NCBI GenBank assembly: GCA_026545765.1
Contig: CM048841.1
Coordinates: 93,701,352 to 93,765,351 of the forward strand
Direction of reading: 5' to 3'
DNA: 64,000 nt
Origin: Plantago major
Taxonomy: Eukaryota > Streptophyta > Magnoliopsida > Lamiales > Plantaginaceae
Within the stretch, counting starts at the first letter, position 1; each line of letters starts with the position of its first letter. Made by a program: the position numbers and the translations under genes. Below the pieces are notes generated by a model. That model searched no databases and was not told the DNA's origin. It worked only from the letters and a program-made list of their open reading frames with translations. Of this stretch, positions 44,957-58,089 are shown one piece after another.

Positions 44957-47622
44957 ATGGGCGGAAGTGGCGTCGAGGTGGAAGCAACCATGTCGACGAA
45001 CGGATCTCTATCGAACGGGAAACATGTGGATCGATTGGATGTGGAATCGTTTGATCCGGCGGCTGTGGTGGTCGAGCCGGTGCCGGATCCAGTGGACGAG
45101 AAGAGAGAGATTGTTTTGGGGAGAAACGTGCATACGACTTGCCTGGAGGTCACCGAGCCTGATGCAGACGATGAAGCTACTGGAGATAAGGATGCGGCCA
45201 TGGCCAGTGTGTTGGCGAGATACCGGAAAACTCTTATCGAGAGGACTAAGCATCATTTAGGTACTCTATTTGCTTTATCTGTGCTCGTTTTCGTTACCGA
45301 TTGTATGTTAGATTGTTCTAACCTTTTGGAATGTGATGTGTGGATTACCGAGTAGACTGTATAAGTACTTTATTGAATGAGCAAATGTGTGAACGTAAAT
45401 GATGGTTATGAGGGCGATTTCGATGCCATTGCCAGTTTCATATATATCTGTTGATAAGTTTGAGTTGCTGTTAACATTATGATAGTCAGCAAGCACGATG
45501 CACTATTGGATGAGAGTGATGCTTATATGTTTGCACTAATCGTGTGTAATTTGAGCTTTGGAGTAGACTGGCGTTTTAATGATAGAGAGATTATGTGCTG
45601 CTGAATTATAAACCGGTTCTCATTCCGATGCTAATTTGACAAGAAATGACTGGAAATAGGAGATGAGCATGTAGTAATAGAATGAAATTTGAAATTGAAG
45701 CAATTTGGTCGTTTCATTCAGTATCGGTTTAAGTTTTATAAACTCTGTTTATGTTATTCGCTCTCTTTTGTACAAAGCTGGCGGTTATTTATGAAGCAAT
45801 ACACAAAGTTATTCAGTAACGCCAACTTGCAGATTAGCCAGTCTATGTTGTAGTTTTAGGGTGTATTTGACTTTGGACTAAGTGTGTGAAATAAATCTGT
45901 TGTGTTAATACTGTTTAATAGGTTAAAAATTCTACTGAGTTAGTGAGGGATATATTGCATCCTAATTTGCTTGACTACCTGTGTTGGAATTTTCAAGTTA
46001 GTTAAATGGCTTAGGGTGTCAACTTTTACACGGTATCATTCTGCAATATCATGACCTGATTGCCTTTTGTTATTTGGTTCTGTATTTAAACAGGATATCC
46101 CTATAATCTGGACTTTGATTATGGTGCCCTTGGTCAATTGCAGCATTTCTCTATCAACAACCTCGGTGATCCATTCATAGAAAGCAACTACGGTGTCCAC
46201 TCGAGGCAGTTTGAAGTGGGTGTTTTAGACTGGTTTGCTCGTTTGTGGGATATTGAGAAGTCTGATTACTGGGGATACATAACAAACTGTGGGACTGAGG
46301 GTAATCTTCATGGAATTCTTGTTGGGTGAGAACTTTTTCCTTTATTGCTATGAGGCTTTAGATTCAAGGACTATACAAGAACGTCCTATACAGTTTGAAA
46401 TACAGTTCTGATTTATTATTACAATTTTGCAGGAGAGAGGTGTTCCCAGACGGAATTTTATATGCATCAAAGGAGTCGCATTACTCTATTTTCAAAGCAG
46501 CAAGGATGTACAGAATGGAATGTGTAAAAGTTGGTACTCTGGTCACCGGCGAGATTGATTGTGCGGATTTCAAAACTAAGCTACTTGCTAACAAGGATAA
46601 ACCAGCTATCCTCAATGTCAACATTGGTAATCCTCTCTTCCTTATCTGATCCACAAGTCAGTGTGCAATTAGCATTCACATGCGTACATACGGGTCATAT
46701 GCTTGTGCATGTTAGATGGAAAACTATTTATCCTAAGAAGCACCATGTTCTTACAGTGGTTGATTATTCTATCTTAATGCAGGAACTACCGTTAAAGGGG
46801 CCGTTGACGACCTTGATCTTGTCATACAGACCCTTGAGGAATGTGGATATTCAGAAGATAGATTCTATATCCATTGCGACGGTGCACTCTTTGGACTCAT
46901 GATGCCATTTGTCAAAAAAGTACGTCTATTCTAAATTCTGTTCATCTCGTGTTTGACCGAGGATCCTCTCCTTGATGTTTAAGTATCCATTTGATTGTAG
47001 TTTAGCAATCTGGTATTCTGCTCTCTCAATTTGAATAATATGGCTTCTAATACAGGCACCAAAGGTTACATTCAAGAAACCAATTGGTAGTGTGAGTGTT
47101 TCTGGCCACAAGTTTGTGGGATGCCCAATGCCATGTGGAGTACAACTAACAAGACTAAAACACATAAATGTTCTCTCGAGCAACGTAGAGTACCTTGCCT
47201 CTAGAGATGCCACTATAATGGGAAGCCGGAACGGTCATGCTCCGATCTTCCTGTGGTACACACTTAACAAAAAAGGGTACAAAGGATTTCAGAAGGAAGT
47301 CCAAAAGTGCGTCAGAAATGCACACTACTTAAAAGACCGTCTTAGGGAAGTAGGTATCAGTGCTATGCTCAACGAACTGAGCAGCACTGTTGTGTTTGAG
47401 CGACCACGAGATGAAGAGTTCGTTCGGCGCTGGCAACTTGCCTGTGAAGGAAACATGGCACATGTGGTTGTGATGCCGAATGTCACGGTTGAGAAGTTGG
47501 ATTATTTCCTGAAGGAATTAGTTGCAGGGCGAAACATCTGGTATGGAGACAATAAAGTTCAGCCCCCTTGTCTTGCCGCAGATATTGGAAAGGAAAACTG
47601 TTCATGTGCCCTGCACAAGTAG
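44957..47622 (+). CDS. SDC: Serine decarboxylase (PLP-dependent group II decarboxylase)
   Basis: Five coding exons: 44957-45260, 46094-46325, 46433-46626, 46783-46919, 47056-47622. All are GT-AG with consistent phase, 1434 nt, 477 aa, against 482 aa for Arabidopsis SDC. The N-terminal 90 residues are variable and acidic, as in the family. The PLP fold follows: [17 protein letters not shown] (His195, ring stacking), HCDGALFG (Asp276, pyridine N contact) and [11 protein letters not shown] (Lys308, Schiff base). Plant SDC converts L-serine to ethanolamine and CO2, feeding choline and phosphatidylethanolamine synthesis; the enzyme is thought to be cytosolic. The family is often mislabelled histidine decarboxylase. 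The start is the first ATG after the leader. No damage was seen, so the gene looks functional. Confidence 0.93.
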
Positions 47623-48591
47623 TAATGTATTTGTTGGCTTGAGAATTGTTTAGGTCTTCTCGTTTTGTTGTAGTGTGTAAGCCTTCTCCTCATGAGAGGT
47701 CTTTCATTTGGTGTTGTAACGGTTACTATAAGATTATATTTGGCTTGCAAAAGGCTCCTTTTGCTAATAATAAACAGGAGGTAGAAGTACTATTTATTAG
47801 TAGTATCATATACATTTGCTATGCAGCCAAGTCTATTAAATCTTTTGGTTAAAATTGAGGCACCTTACCTTCGGTTTCCTTCTTTCTCAAAATGACTATA
47901 GGTTCTTCACTTTCTTGGTGAATAAACTGTCAAAGTTATGAGAAGTGAGATTTTTGACAACCCAGGGAAACCAAATCAGGAAACTCACAACTCGGTGTAC
48001 CCTGCAAAAAAAGCGAAATGCATATGTAATTCCCCGGCATAGTAGCTATTTTAGTACTAATAGTTTAAATAACTTGACTGGTGATGAACTTTTTAGATTA
48101 GTATGTAATAGTTTAAAAGTTTGGGATAGCTAAGAGACCACTTGTTCGAAATCACCTTTCGTGATGTTAGTAGCATTCATACATTTGGAAAATGGTGTTG
48201 TATAATGCCACATTGTTTAATGAACTTGACTTGTAAAAAAAAATAGCTTTTAGCTTTCAGGGAAAAGAAATTAAAAAAAAAAATCTTTTACTTGCTAGTT
48301 TTCTTCTCCTCTTACACAGGCCAATACTTTATACATAAATTATTAACTTTGAGATTTTATCTAAAAATCTCAGTTGAAGCAATCAAGAATTACAACCCAC
48401 TCCAATAGATAGTGCTTATCTATCGTCTCAAGGCTTGTGTACGTACGAATTACGATCATTTAAAACAAAGGGCATCAATCAAGAATTGATCTGAAAATCC
48501 TAATTACTCTGAATATTTTATTATCAAGTTGTATCAGAATCAACGGGTTGACTTTGAAAGAATCTCATAACCATCATGATAATTTTTATTT
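47623..48591. other. 3' UTR of SDC and flank
   Basis: Likely poly(A) signals include AATAAA near 47768-47773. Beyond about 47860 there is no gene. A 62-codon frame at 47945-48133 is not supported. Confidence 0.5.
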
Positions 48592-49680
48592 TTTTTAACG
48601 GGAAAATTACATAGAGCTACCCTCTTAGTGGCTCCCCATTAGTGGAACAATTACATATAGGTCCAAAAAGTTGTTTTTTGGTTGACCAGTTTAAGATTAT
48701 AAACAAACCAAACATGCCTTAGTTATTTTAAACTATTAAACTATTAACTTCTTCAAAACAATTTAATTATTAAAATTTTAACTCTTATTCTCCAATCCCC
48801 ACCACCACCAAAATCACTGCCGGAGCTCCGGTGAAAGCTCCGAACTATTTTTTTTTTTTATATTGGAAGCTCCGGATCGGAGCTTCCATGGCGGAAGCTC
48901 CGATCTGGAGCTTGACGCCATGAAGCTCAGATCGAGCTTCCATGGCAGGAATTTGATTACGCCATGGAAGCTCCGATCTGGAGCTTCCATGGCAGATGCT
49001 TAATAAAAAAAAAAAAAAACCAGACCGGAGCTTCCACCGGAGCTCCGGCAGTCCATGGCGGAAGCTCCAATCAATAAAAGAATATTTATTTTATTATTGT
49101 TATTTAATTAAGTACATACTATACTAATAGGATTTTCAAATGCTAATAGGTACATTTGTTTAACAAAATACATGAAAAAGCTATTGTACAAAATGATTTT
49201 TAGAAACAATACTTATATATAAAATGTACTACATAGTGCTCGACACTCGGCCAACGTAATATATATTAATATGTATATACTTATAGTGAATTTTTTTGAA
49301 ATAAAATGATAAAATGGCAAGTTTTGGTGTATAAATAGCCTTCAATTAACTTCCAAACGATCAGTTTTTTTTTTTAAATAACGGTCATAATTCAATTACA
49401 TGTAACCATATAGAAGTTCAGGTTTAATTACATAGAAGTCCACATGTGCCATGCACGTGACAGCGATAAGTTAAGGCTGTTTGGCAATTTCTAAAAGCTG
49501 ATAATTGAACATGGGCAAAAATGGACTTTCCAACTTTTAAATCGCCAAAAGTCAAATTAGTGGACTTATATGTAATTGATTTTTATCTAACGGGATTTGA
49601 ATGTTATTGTTCCACTAACGGGTACCTATCTGTAATTACGAAATCTAACAGGGGGTCCATATGTAATTTGCCTTTTTTTA
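48592..49680. mobile_element. Second TIR element with GAGCTTCCATGG palindromes
   Basis: Imperfect terminal inverted repeats of about 75 nt. The left AAATTACATAGAGCTACC and ATTAGTGGAACAA (48638-48650) match the complement of the right TTGTTCCACTAAC (49607-49619) and ATATGTAATTTGCC (49670). The interior 48820-49075 is packed with CCATGG, GGAGCTTCC and GGAAGCTCC palindromes separated by A-runs. It is about 1.09 kb, with no credible ORF. Superfamily and TSD not settled. Confidence 0.6.
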
Positions 49681-50173
49681 AATTTCTCACTGATATCCGC
49701 TACATGCGACTAATCCAATGAAAGACTTTCGGACCTTTTTGAGGCGGCTCCACAAGACTTCAACCCAGACCTACTTAAGAACTCAAGTCTTACCATTCGG
49801 TAACAACGTTGGTCCATCATGATAACTTTTATCACACTCTTAACCGTGAAAATTGACAATCATGATAGCTATGAAATGTTCCATAGAGAATTAAAAACCT
49901 GAAACATTAAAGAATGGCAAACTTTCGGTGACATTATATATTATATCGATGATCAATCCATGAATTTTGAATTTGATATCATGATACTTCAACTATCTCC
50001 AACATTGTAGGACAAGCAATAACACCCTCTTCTAAACAAATGTGTCATGTGTATATATATGCTCTGGTGAAGCTCCAACCCATTGTGATGAACCTTCGTG
50101 TACATGTTTTTCACTCTATACACCTCACAAATAGCCGAAAATCTGAACATATTGTGTATAGCGAATTGCAATA
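49681..50173. other. Upstream flank of the NPF gene
   Basis: Possible promoter and 5' UTR. No clear TATA box at a good distance was fixed, and no gene was seen. Confidence 0.45.
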
Positions 50174-52578
50174 ATGTTGCGCCCGAATATAGATTGTATA
50201 GTACTAGAAGATGCAGAGCAAGGGTATCAACCAAATATCATGGCCAAAGGAGGATACAGAGCAGCTGGTTTTGTTTACGGTAAACACAAACTCTCAATCT
50301 TTTTGCAGTATATGTATGTGAAATTATATAGACGGGACATTTTTGGTTAATGCAGAGCAATGGTATAGTTAAACTGTCATGAAAATAAGAAATGAATACA
50401 TTTTTACTCCTTCGTTAACAAAAACTGATCTTTGTTATTTTTATGTACGTCAAGTCTTTTTTTTCCTTTTGAAATTTTCGGCAAATTTTATATCCGTTTG
50501 ATTCTTCTTTTTCTTTTCTTTTCTTTTTTGTGGCTATATGTAGTGTTGACGGCTCTAGACAACATGATTTATCTAGGCAGGTGGCGAGCTTGGTGCTCTA
50601 TTTCGGTTTCAAGATGCATTTTGATCTACCTAGTGCCGCAAACACACTCACAAACCTACTCGGATGGACATTCCTTCTAAGTGTCGTTGGTGGCGTTATT
50701 TCCGACACTTTCATTGATAGATATCGCACTTGTCTCATTTTCGTAGCTCTTCAAATCTTGGTAAATTAAACTTCATGATATTCATTTGGCCTCGACATTG
50801 TTTTTGGTTCAGAACAACAGATAAAAAATTTGTGGATGTTACGAAACTGAAGCAAAAAAGTAATTAAATCAAAAGGAAACGGATGTTCACTAATTTTGTG
50901 ACAGAGTTAACAAATGTGTCATAACTTTTGTAAAGTGTTGCAAATAACAGCAATACATGACATTGATAAAGTGCACAATTCCTATTTCTGTTTCCCTCTA
51001 TTAGGGCCTGGCAATGATGACAGTTCAAGCTCACACTGAAAAACTTATACCGGAATCCTGTGGCAAGCCTAGTTGTATGAAGGGTGGCGTGGCAGCGTAT
51101 TTCTACACAACATTGTGTTTGCTTGGTTTGGGCAATGGTGGGGTTAGGGGAACATTGCCTGCACTTGGTGCTGATCAATTTGATGAAAACGACCCAAAGG
51201 AAGCCAAGAAGCTCGCGAGCTATTTCAACTGGTTCTTGTTGTGTGGTGTTAGTGGTGCAACAGTTGGAGTTACTATCGTTGTTTGGATTTCCACCAACAA
51301 GAACAGTGGCAATTGGTGGAAAGGATTTCTCATCACTACAATGGCAGCATTCTTTGGTTTTGTCTTTCTTGTCATTGGGAAGCCGTTCTACCGTCTCAAA
51401 GTTCCTAAAGATAGTCCTCTCATAAGAGTAGCAGAGGTATGAATCCATTAAATCATACTAGCATGCTCAGGAGCATAATATAAAGTGCATGACTTATTGC
51501 CTAACTGACACACTTCAATTTTCCGTCTCCTCAGGTTATAATTGTGGCAATAAGAAGGCGTAGTTTGCCACATCCAGATAGCCCTCATGAATTGTATACG
51601 ATCAGTGAGACAGAGTCAGAATCACCATCAGCAAGACATGGCCATACTAAACAGTTCAGGTGATGTGAAGTGTCATGTTTATGTAGTCACAAATGATGAG
51701 AAGTAGTCACATATGTTTGATAATGTTTCTAACATCTTCTACTAAACTACAGGTGGCTAGATAAAGCAGCAATTTTGTCACCAAACGCAGAGCCCTCTAC
51801 GCAAAAGGTTTGCACCGTGGCTCAAGTGGAAGCAGTTAAGGTACTAATCAGGATGCAACCAATCCTAGCCAGCACTATAATAATGAACACTTGCCTGGCA
51901 CAGTTACAGACCTTTTCCTTGCAACAGGGGTCCCGAATGGACCCGTATCTTGGTTCATTCAGAGTACCAACAGCGTCCATCCCCGTTATAAGCTTTCTCT
52001 CCATGATAATTTTCATCCCAATGTACGACAGAATCATTATGCATATTGTTCGTAAGTTCACTAAGCATCCAGCTGGCATCACTCAACTTCAGCGTGTAGG
52101 CGTTGGTCTACTGCTGTCAAGCCTGTCTATGTTATTCGCAGCATTGGTGGAAGTCAAGAGAAAGCGGAGATCCTTGGAGAATCCACATAAGCGCATCAGT
52201 GTTTTTTGGCTTTCTTTTCAGTATGGAATTTTTGGGATTGCAGAGGTATTCACTCTTGTGGGGTCAATGGAGTTCTTCTACAAAGCAGCGCCTTTAGGGA
52301 TGAAGTCACTCTCTACTTCTTTCACATTTATGGCGCATTCGTTTGGGTATTTCTTGAGTAGTGCTTTTGTGGCAATTATCAATGGAGTGACTAGGCGCAT
52401 TGCGCCAAGTAAACAAGGATGGTTGCATGGACATGACTTGGACAAGAACAATTTGAATTTGTTCTACTGGTTTATGGCTATCTTGAGTGGCCTTAACTTC
52501 ATTAACTATCTATACTGGGCAGCATGGTACAAGTACAGAAATGATCAGAATGACAACGGAGTCGTTGATGTTCAATGA
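50174..52578 (+). pseudogene. NRT1/PTR-family (NPF) transporter, one apparent frameshift
   Basis: Five exons: 50174-50279, 50544-50760, 51005-51436, 51535-51659, 51753-52578. All are GT-AG. The sum is 1706 nt, one short of a multiple of three. Exon 1 joins in frame to VLTALDNMIYL, but the next block, QVASLVLYFGFKMHFDL, is one base out; the break lies near 50570-50577. One missing base there would restore 568 codons, a normal NPF length. Visible NPF features: LGADQFDENDPKEAK with the following FNWFLLC helix, GNGGVRG, the long loop before WLDKAAIL, and about 12 hydrophobic segments. TM1 has no ExxER proton-coupling motif. NPF proteins carry nitrate, peptides, hormones or glucosides across membranes; the substrate cannot be read from sequence. 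Poly(A) signal AATAAA at 52721-52726. It could be a recent pseudogene, an assembly error, or a gene with another 5' exon. Confidence 0.75.
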
Positions 52579-53079
52579 TAATCAACAGTTCGCGATGATT
52601 ACATGTGTGCACCTTGTAAGCCAAATTAAGGCTTACTTCCGTAGATTCTGATTATTCACCTTGTAGTTAGAGACAGCCTTACAGCTATATTCTTGAACGA
52701 TTTTTAAAGGTTCTGATGTGAATAAAGCCTGTTAAACAGGTGTGACTTACATGAAATAAAAGAATCTAAGGTTTTTACCAGAAACCTGAGTTGTTATCTC
52801 TCATACATTACTGATGAAAGGTCTGAGTTTATTAGCAAGATAGCCAAAAACTAGTTGAATAGACAACAGATTCAAATTGTTCTTGTCCAAGATAATTAAT
52901 GGCAAAAAAAGCACAACTCAAGAAATTCCCAAACGAATGCACTATATATTGAATGAATATATATAATCAATCAAAAGTCTTAAAAAGAAGAAAACGACTA
53001 TACTAAGACTATATTAATTAGCTAGCTATACAAAATATTCCTGAAAAAACTATCTAAAATCTAAACTAAATACTATTGT
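52579..53079. other. Convergent intergenic region between NPF and GH5 genes
   Basis: Contains the 3' UTRs of both genes, which point toward each other. AATAAA at 52721-52726 fits the NPF transcript. Nothing else was seen. Confidence 0.6.
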
Positions 53080-54874
53080 CTAATGAACATTAGCAGTAAT
53101 GAGCTTAAACCACTGGTTGAGTCCACCATCTGCACAAGTTGTGGTAGTACCATCAGACTCACACAAACACTTCTTGGCCATAACCTTTGAAGAGTAATCC
53201 AAATCCATGTCCAGACAGAGTCCCTCTTTGTTCCTCAACTCCATCTTGTAATCCGATACAAACTCCCACTGACTTTTCTCTGACGAACAATCAGTCGTAA
53301 GAGTCACTGGAAGCCCCTCTCCAGGTGCTGATATGCACAAGTCAGTCCCCATCAACTTGATTGGTGTTCCGTTTCCTCCGTAATTCCATTTGCCGAATCC
53401 CAGGCAATCCCCAGCAACAACATTCGACCCGTCAGCCTTCATGCATTTGCTAGAACCTAGGTGGTTCAAGACGTAGTAGCTTGGCCCATTCGACTTCGGA
53501 TCTGAAATTAATTAGTAGAGAATACATGATCAGTGCAGCTCGGTTGGAACGTATGACTAAATTCAATTTTAAAAAAAAGTAAAGAAGAAGAATGAAGATT
53601 GTACTAGTACTACTACATACCTTGAAGTGTCTGCTGCATAAGCTGAAGTCTTTGATGGTAACTTGGTTTGGCAATTGCAGTCCAATCAGGATTGAGCATA
53701 GCAAAAGTGTCAGCCATTGCATAAACACCTTTCCTCAGATAGTAAGTCCCCTGAAGACACCAGTAACTCCAATCAAGATCCTTTTCAGCCAAATATCCCA
53801 TCAAGCATCCGATGAACTCTTCTTCGACTTTCTTGTTATCGTTATCATGAGTGTCTGTTCCGAATTCACTATATAGCAATGGATTGTTACCTTCTAACAA
53901 GAATCCAGTATTGTTCTCCACTTCTTTAATCATAGTCTCACAATCCTGATCACCGTTCGACCATGAGTATCTATGTGCTTCATAAACAATTTTGCCAGGG
54001 ACATTGAAGTTCACAGGCTTTTCTTTCAGGAATGTAAAATCCAGGTCGTAGCTGAACCCGGAGACGAGGATCAATACATTTGGGTTGGCCTTGTGGATTG
54101 CTTGGGCTCCTCTCGGCATCCATTGCCTCCACACTGTTGCGTTTTGGCCTGGACCACGGAGCTCGTTACGGAGACTCATAGCCATAACCTGCGCGCGCGG
54201 ATAAATTAAATACTTAGATCATAAACAAGCTTGCTAGTAAAACATGCATGTAATACCAACTGAAACACACAAACAATTAAATAGTTTAAAGATCGAAAAT
54301 AAATACGTACCATTGGTGTATCTTTGTATCTGTTGGCAACCATGGACAAACCATCCACCCATTCATTGGGATCAAAGTACTCATCACCAAAGAAACCATT
54401 GCCGTCATTGTTATCGCAGCACCATTGAGGCTTGCTAACTTGGCAATCGAGCAACGTCATGACACCGTTATTCCCAAGAGCCTCGATCACCGCCTTTTGA
54501 GCATCAATCAATGTCATATCAAAGAATTGAGGATTGTACTTGGCCACGCCCACAACAGCTTCGTCAAGGCCGAGACCTAGCAGGGACTGAGCCACGGTCT
54601 GGTTAGCGAATCGAGTGTACATATGAACAGCCCAGGTGAGCCTGACGCAGTTGAATCCCATGGCAGAAATATGTTTGGCGATATCGTTGACAGGCTGCTT
54701 GTCAAGGCCTTCTGGCAGCATAGGCTCGAGATGGGCAGCCCAGTTGATGCACTTGAGCTTCACTCGATCACCATTGGTGTCGTCGACGATCCATCTGGAA
54801 CTAGTGGAGAGGGGAAGGGCGTGGGACAATGCTGCAAAAGAGAGAAGGAGAAGAAATACAAGGGATTTCGACAT
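53080..54874 (-). CDS. Secreted GH5 glycoside hydrolase with C-terminal ricin-B-like domain
   Basis: Three exons on the minus strand: 54874-54311, 54188-53621, 53501-53080. GT-AG introns, phases agree, 1554 nt, 517 aa. Residues 1-19 form a signal peptide (KSLVFLLLLSFAALSHA). The GH5 catalytic domain runs to about residue 375, with the acid/base Glu197 in RNELRGP, the HRY motif (His260, Tyr262) and the nucleophile Glu296 in YSEFGTD. A trefoil-like module follows (about 385-517) with two QxW-type motifs (SQWEF, NQWFK) and several Cys, as in ricin-B lectin domains. Plant GH5 proteins of this layout are annotated as cellulase-like; the true substrate is unknown. It is likely apoplastic. A TATA box lies about 50 nt upstream of the ATG. 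No damage was seen. Confidence 0.9.
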
Positions 54875-54924
54875 TGTTAGCAGCTGGTGGAAGATATGAG
54901 ATTAAGTGAACGTGAGTGAGGGTA

Positions 54925-54932
54925 TATTTATA
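54925..54932 (-). promoter_or_regulatory. TATA box of the GH5 gene
   Basis: TATAAATA on the minus strand, 51-58 nt upstream of the start codon. This would give a very short 5' UTR of about 20 nt. Confidence 0.6.
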
Positions 54933-55527
54933 TGCTAAGTAATTAATTTGTGACCAAGATCGACAAGAAGTCTAACTATCCAGAACTTGATCCATTTAAC
55001 AAGTTTGGCGATATCCAATGTGTATCACTAGTAATTAGACATCTATCTGATTTCTGATTCACCGACTGATCACTTGTACATATCTAATCATCATATCTGG
55101 AGTAGTATATATATATATTTATTTCATCATATAATATCTGGAGTACGTAGTATATATTTTATGTACGTACGTTCTTTTGTTTTCTAGTTTGAGCTGGTTA
55201 GCTCTGAATTTTAAGGCGTACAGGTTTCATATTCCGAACTCTTATTTCATAAGTTTCCACTCCAGTATGAATAAAATTCTTGGACGTACGTCTCAATGTG
55301 ATCTATTAATTACCAAGGTATCAATTTGGAAATGAATGCAATGATGAGTCTGTATGATGAATTACCGGGACAAAGATAATGGGTAAACATTAGTACATGA
55401 TATACCAGCAATTATTAAAAAAATTGTACCAAATCCCCTCAAACATTAATAAACATAGTACGATTGACCCTCACTTGCCAACATTGCACCAAATCCCCCG
55501 AACCGTTAAAAAAATAGCGGAAAATTC
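54933..55527. other. Gene-free upstream region of the GH5 gene
   Basis: AT-rich. At 55425-55515 two similar ACCAAATCCCC stretches stand in a row, perhaps part of a TIR. No gene. Confidence 0.45.
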
Positions 55528-56156
<629 letters not shown>

Positions 56157-56679
56157 GTCTATTATAAGAGAGTAAGCTTTCAAGGTTTGGTACCAAGTGA
56201 ATTTACCAATTTTCCCTACAAAAATAAAGTTGCAATTCATTGTCTAAAGTTACAAGTCATTGTGTAACGATTTAATCTTCCTGCCATTGAATATTCTGAA
56301 CATATTTGGGCTCCTATGCTGACTCTCCAGTTCAGCGCTTCCACTCCACATGAAGACTCTCAATCTTCTTTGTCATGCAATCTTCTTCGCTCCCTTTGCT
56401 GAATCTCTTGAAACTGACGCGAGTCCAGAGATTTTATCATCGGTTTCTCCATCAAGGCTTGATTGCTTATATATACATGTGTGTTCAGGTATTTATGTTT
56501 AGTTTCTCTGCTGAACCGTTTTCACTGGTATGTTTTCTGCTATGTTTTCCCCTTTCTTCTTGTCTCTGAATTGTTATGAAGATTGAATTGTGGGCACCGT
56601 GAATTGTTCCCACGCGTTTGTAATCTTGTACATGGGTTCCCACGCGTGTGCACCAGCTGTTTGTTTAAAAAACTGAACC

Positions 56680-56961
56680 AAATTTGAGTTATTAAATCTC
56701 TCAGGTTTCAATGAATGGAATGCTTTCGAAGAAAATTTCCCGCGCCTTGAGAAATTAGTTTTGGAGAAGTGCAAGCAGCTTCTGGAGATCCCTTTCAGTC
56801 TAGGACACATTAATTCGTTAGAGACGATGGAGGTTATCTGGTGCAACCACTCTGCAACAAAATCAGCAAAGGAGATTGAAGAAGAACAAACCAAGGCTGC
56901 GAATGAATTGCTCAAGGTCCATATCTATCCTCCCCAACTGGATTCTCACTCATCTTCCTGA
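56680..56961 (+). pseudogene. 3' fragment of an NLR resistance gene (R1/late-blight type)
   Basis: The open stretch reads FELLNLSGFNEW, then NFPRLEKLVLEKCKQLLEIP, then IPFSLGHINSLETMEVIWC and an EIEEEQTKAANELLKVHIYP end, with TGA at 56959-56961. This is the last LRR segment and C-terminus of R1-like CC-NB-LRR proteins known from asterids. A TGA upstream near 56678 and the lack of any NB-ARC sequence show that only the end remains. A short copy of its beginning (GAGTTATTAAATCTCTC) recurs near 57389. Confidence 0.7.
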
Positions 56962-57191
56962 GTGTATATGAATCAACCATCATCAATCTGTAAGTAAACT
57001 CCACCTTAATTTCAATCAAGTTCGATATTTACTTTATATTTTTTTAACCCTCTGTACTGAAAATTTAGCATTTATTACTGACTTCCCTGCTACAAGATTA
57101 CTTGAAAAACTGTTGTTTTTAATTCAAAAGAGCATGAGTAATCAGTAAATAACTGCAATATTCACGTTTATGCTTAAAGGCATACCATCAT

Positions 57192-57577
57192 ATCCATGCC
57201 CCATTATATGCTCACATGTTTTCGAGCTTGCTCATCATTGGGCTGTAAATCTTTCATATATTTCAATTGAAAGAACCTATTGTTTGTATTAGAGAGTATG
57301 CCACTTATGGACTTAATCACAATAATTTATTATTTGATGTAATGTTGCTTAGCTTATAGTTGTATGTTTGAATTCCTCAACTAAATATGAGTTATTAAAT
57401 CTCTCGGTTTCTATGAATCCATCCCCATTATATGCTCAAATGTTTTTGAGCTTGCTGGTCATCAGGCTGTAGTTCTTTTTATAGATTTCAATTGCAAGAA
57501 TTTGTTATTTATATAAGAGAGTATGCCACTCATGGACTTAATCGCAGTAGTTTATTATTTGATGTAATGTTGCTTAG
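57192..57577. repeat. Direct duplication of about 160 bp, spaced about 225 bp
   Basis: 57192-57355 and 57417-57577 match well (CCCCATTATATGCTCA, AGAGAGTATGCCACT, TTTATTATTTGATGTAATGT blocks) at roughly 85% by eye. The sequence between carries a copy of the start of the NLR fragment, so a longer unit was duplicated downstream of the resistance fragment. Confidence 0.7.
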
Positions 57578-58089
57578 TTAAAATGTTAAATACTCTAAAT
57601 TTATAACTGGAAAGCATGCATCATAATTTATAAGAAGCACTGAACATTAGTCTTCTATGATCTTAGCAAGTAAGTACTTGTTTGACATCTCATGATTAAG
57701 TTCATTCATATAGTGCTCATCTGGTTTTTCCCCGTATGGACTGAATTGCAAGCTAATAGTTGATTGTAGGATGAAAATTCATAGAGTTCTTGCGATACGA
57801 TGGTGGACATGTGTTCTGATTCATTCATGTCTGAATGCATATTGTGTGTCTTTTATCTACTTTCCTTACTTCCTCGGTTACGAGGTTACTTTATTAATGA
57901 GGTATATAGCATATTAATGTTCTCGGCGATTCTTTAGCACATTTGTGTGTTGGTCTGGTGCATATTAGACACAGGGCCAGTAAGCTTGTGCAGGTGCTAA
58001 GCTGAAAATTTGAATTCATTTTCATTTCTCAAATCTTATCATACTCTCACACTTTGATACCCACACAAAGCTAACCATCACTGAATTGC

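Noticed and set aside
47945-48133. 62-codon ORF downstream of SDC
   Set aside because: No homology signal. It lies in AT-rich 3' flank and is probably chance.
44957-54874. SDC, NPF transporter and GH5 genes as a metabolic gene cluster
   Set aside because: No shared pathway is apparent, orientations and spacing are ordinary, and a broken transporter argues against a working cluster.
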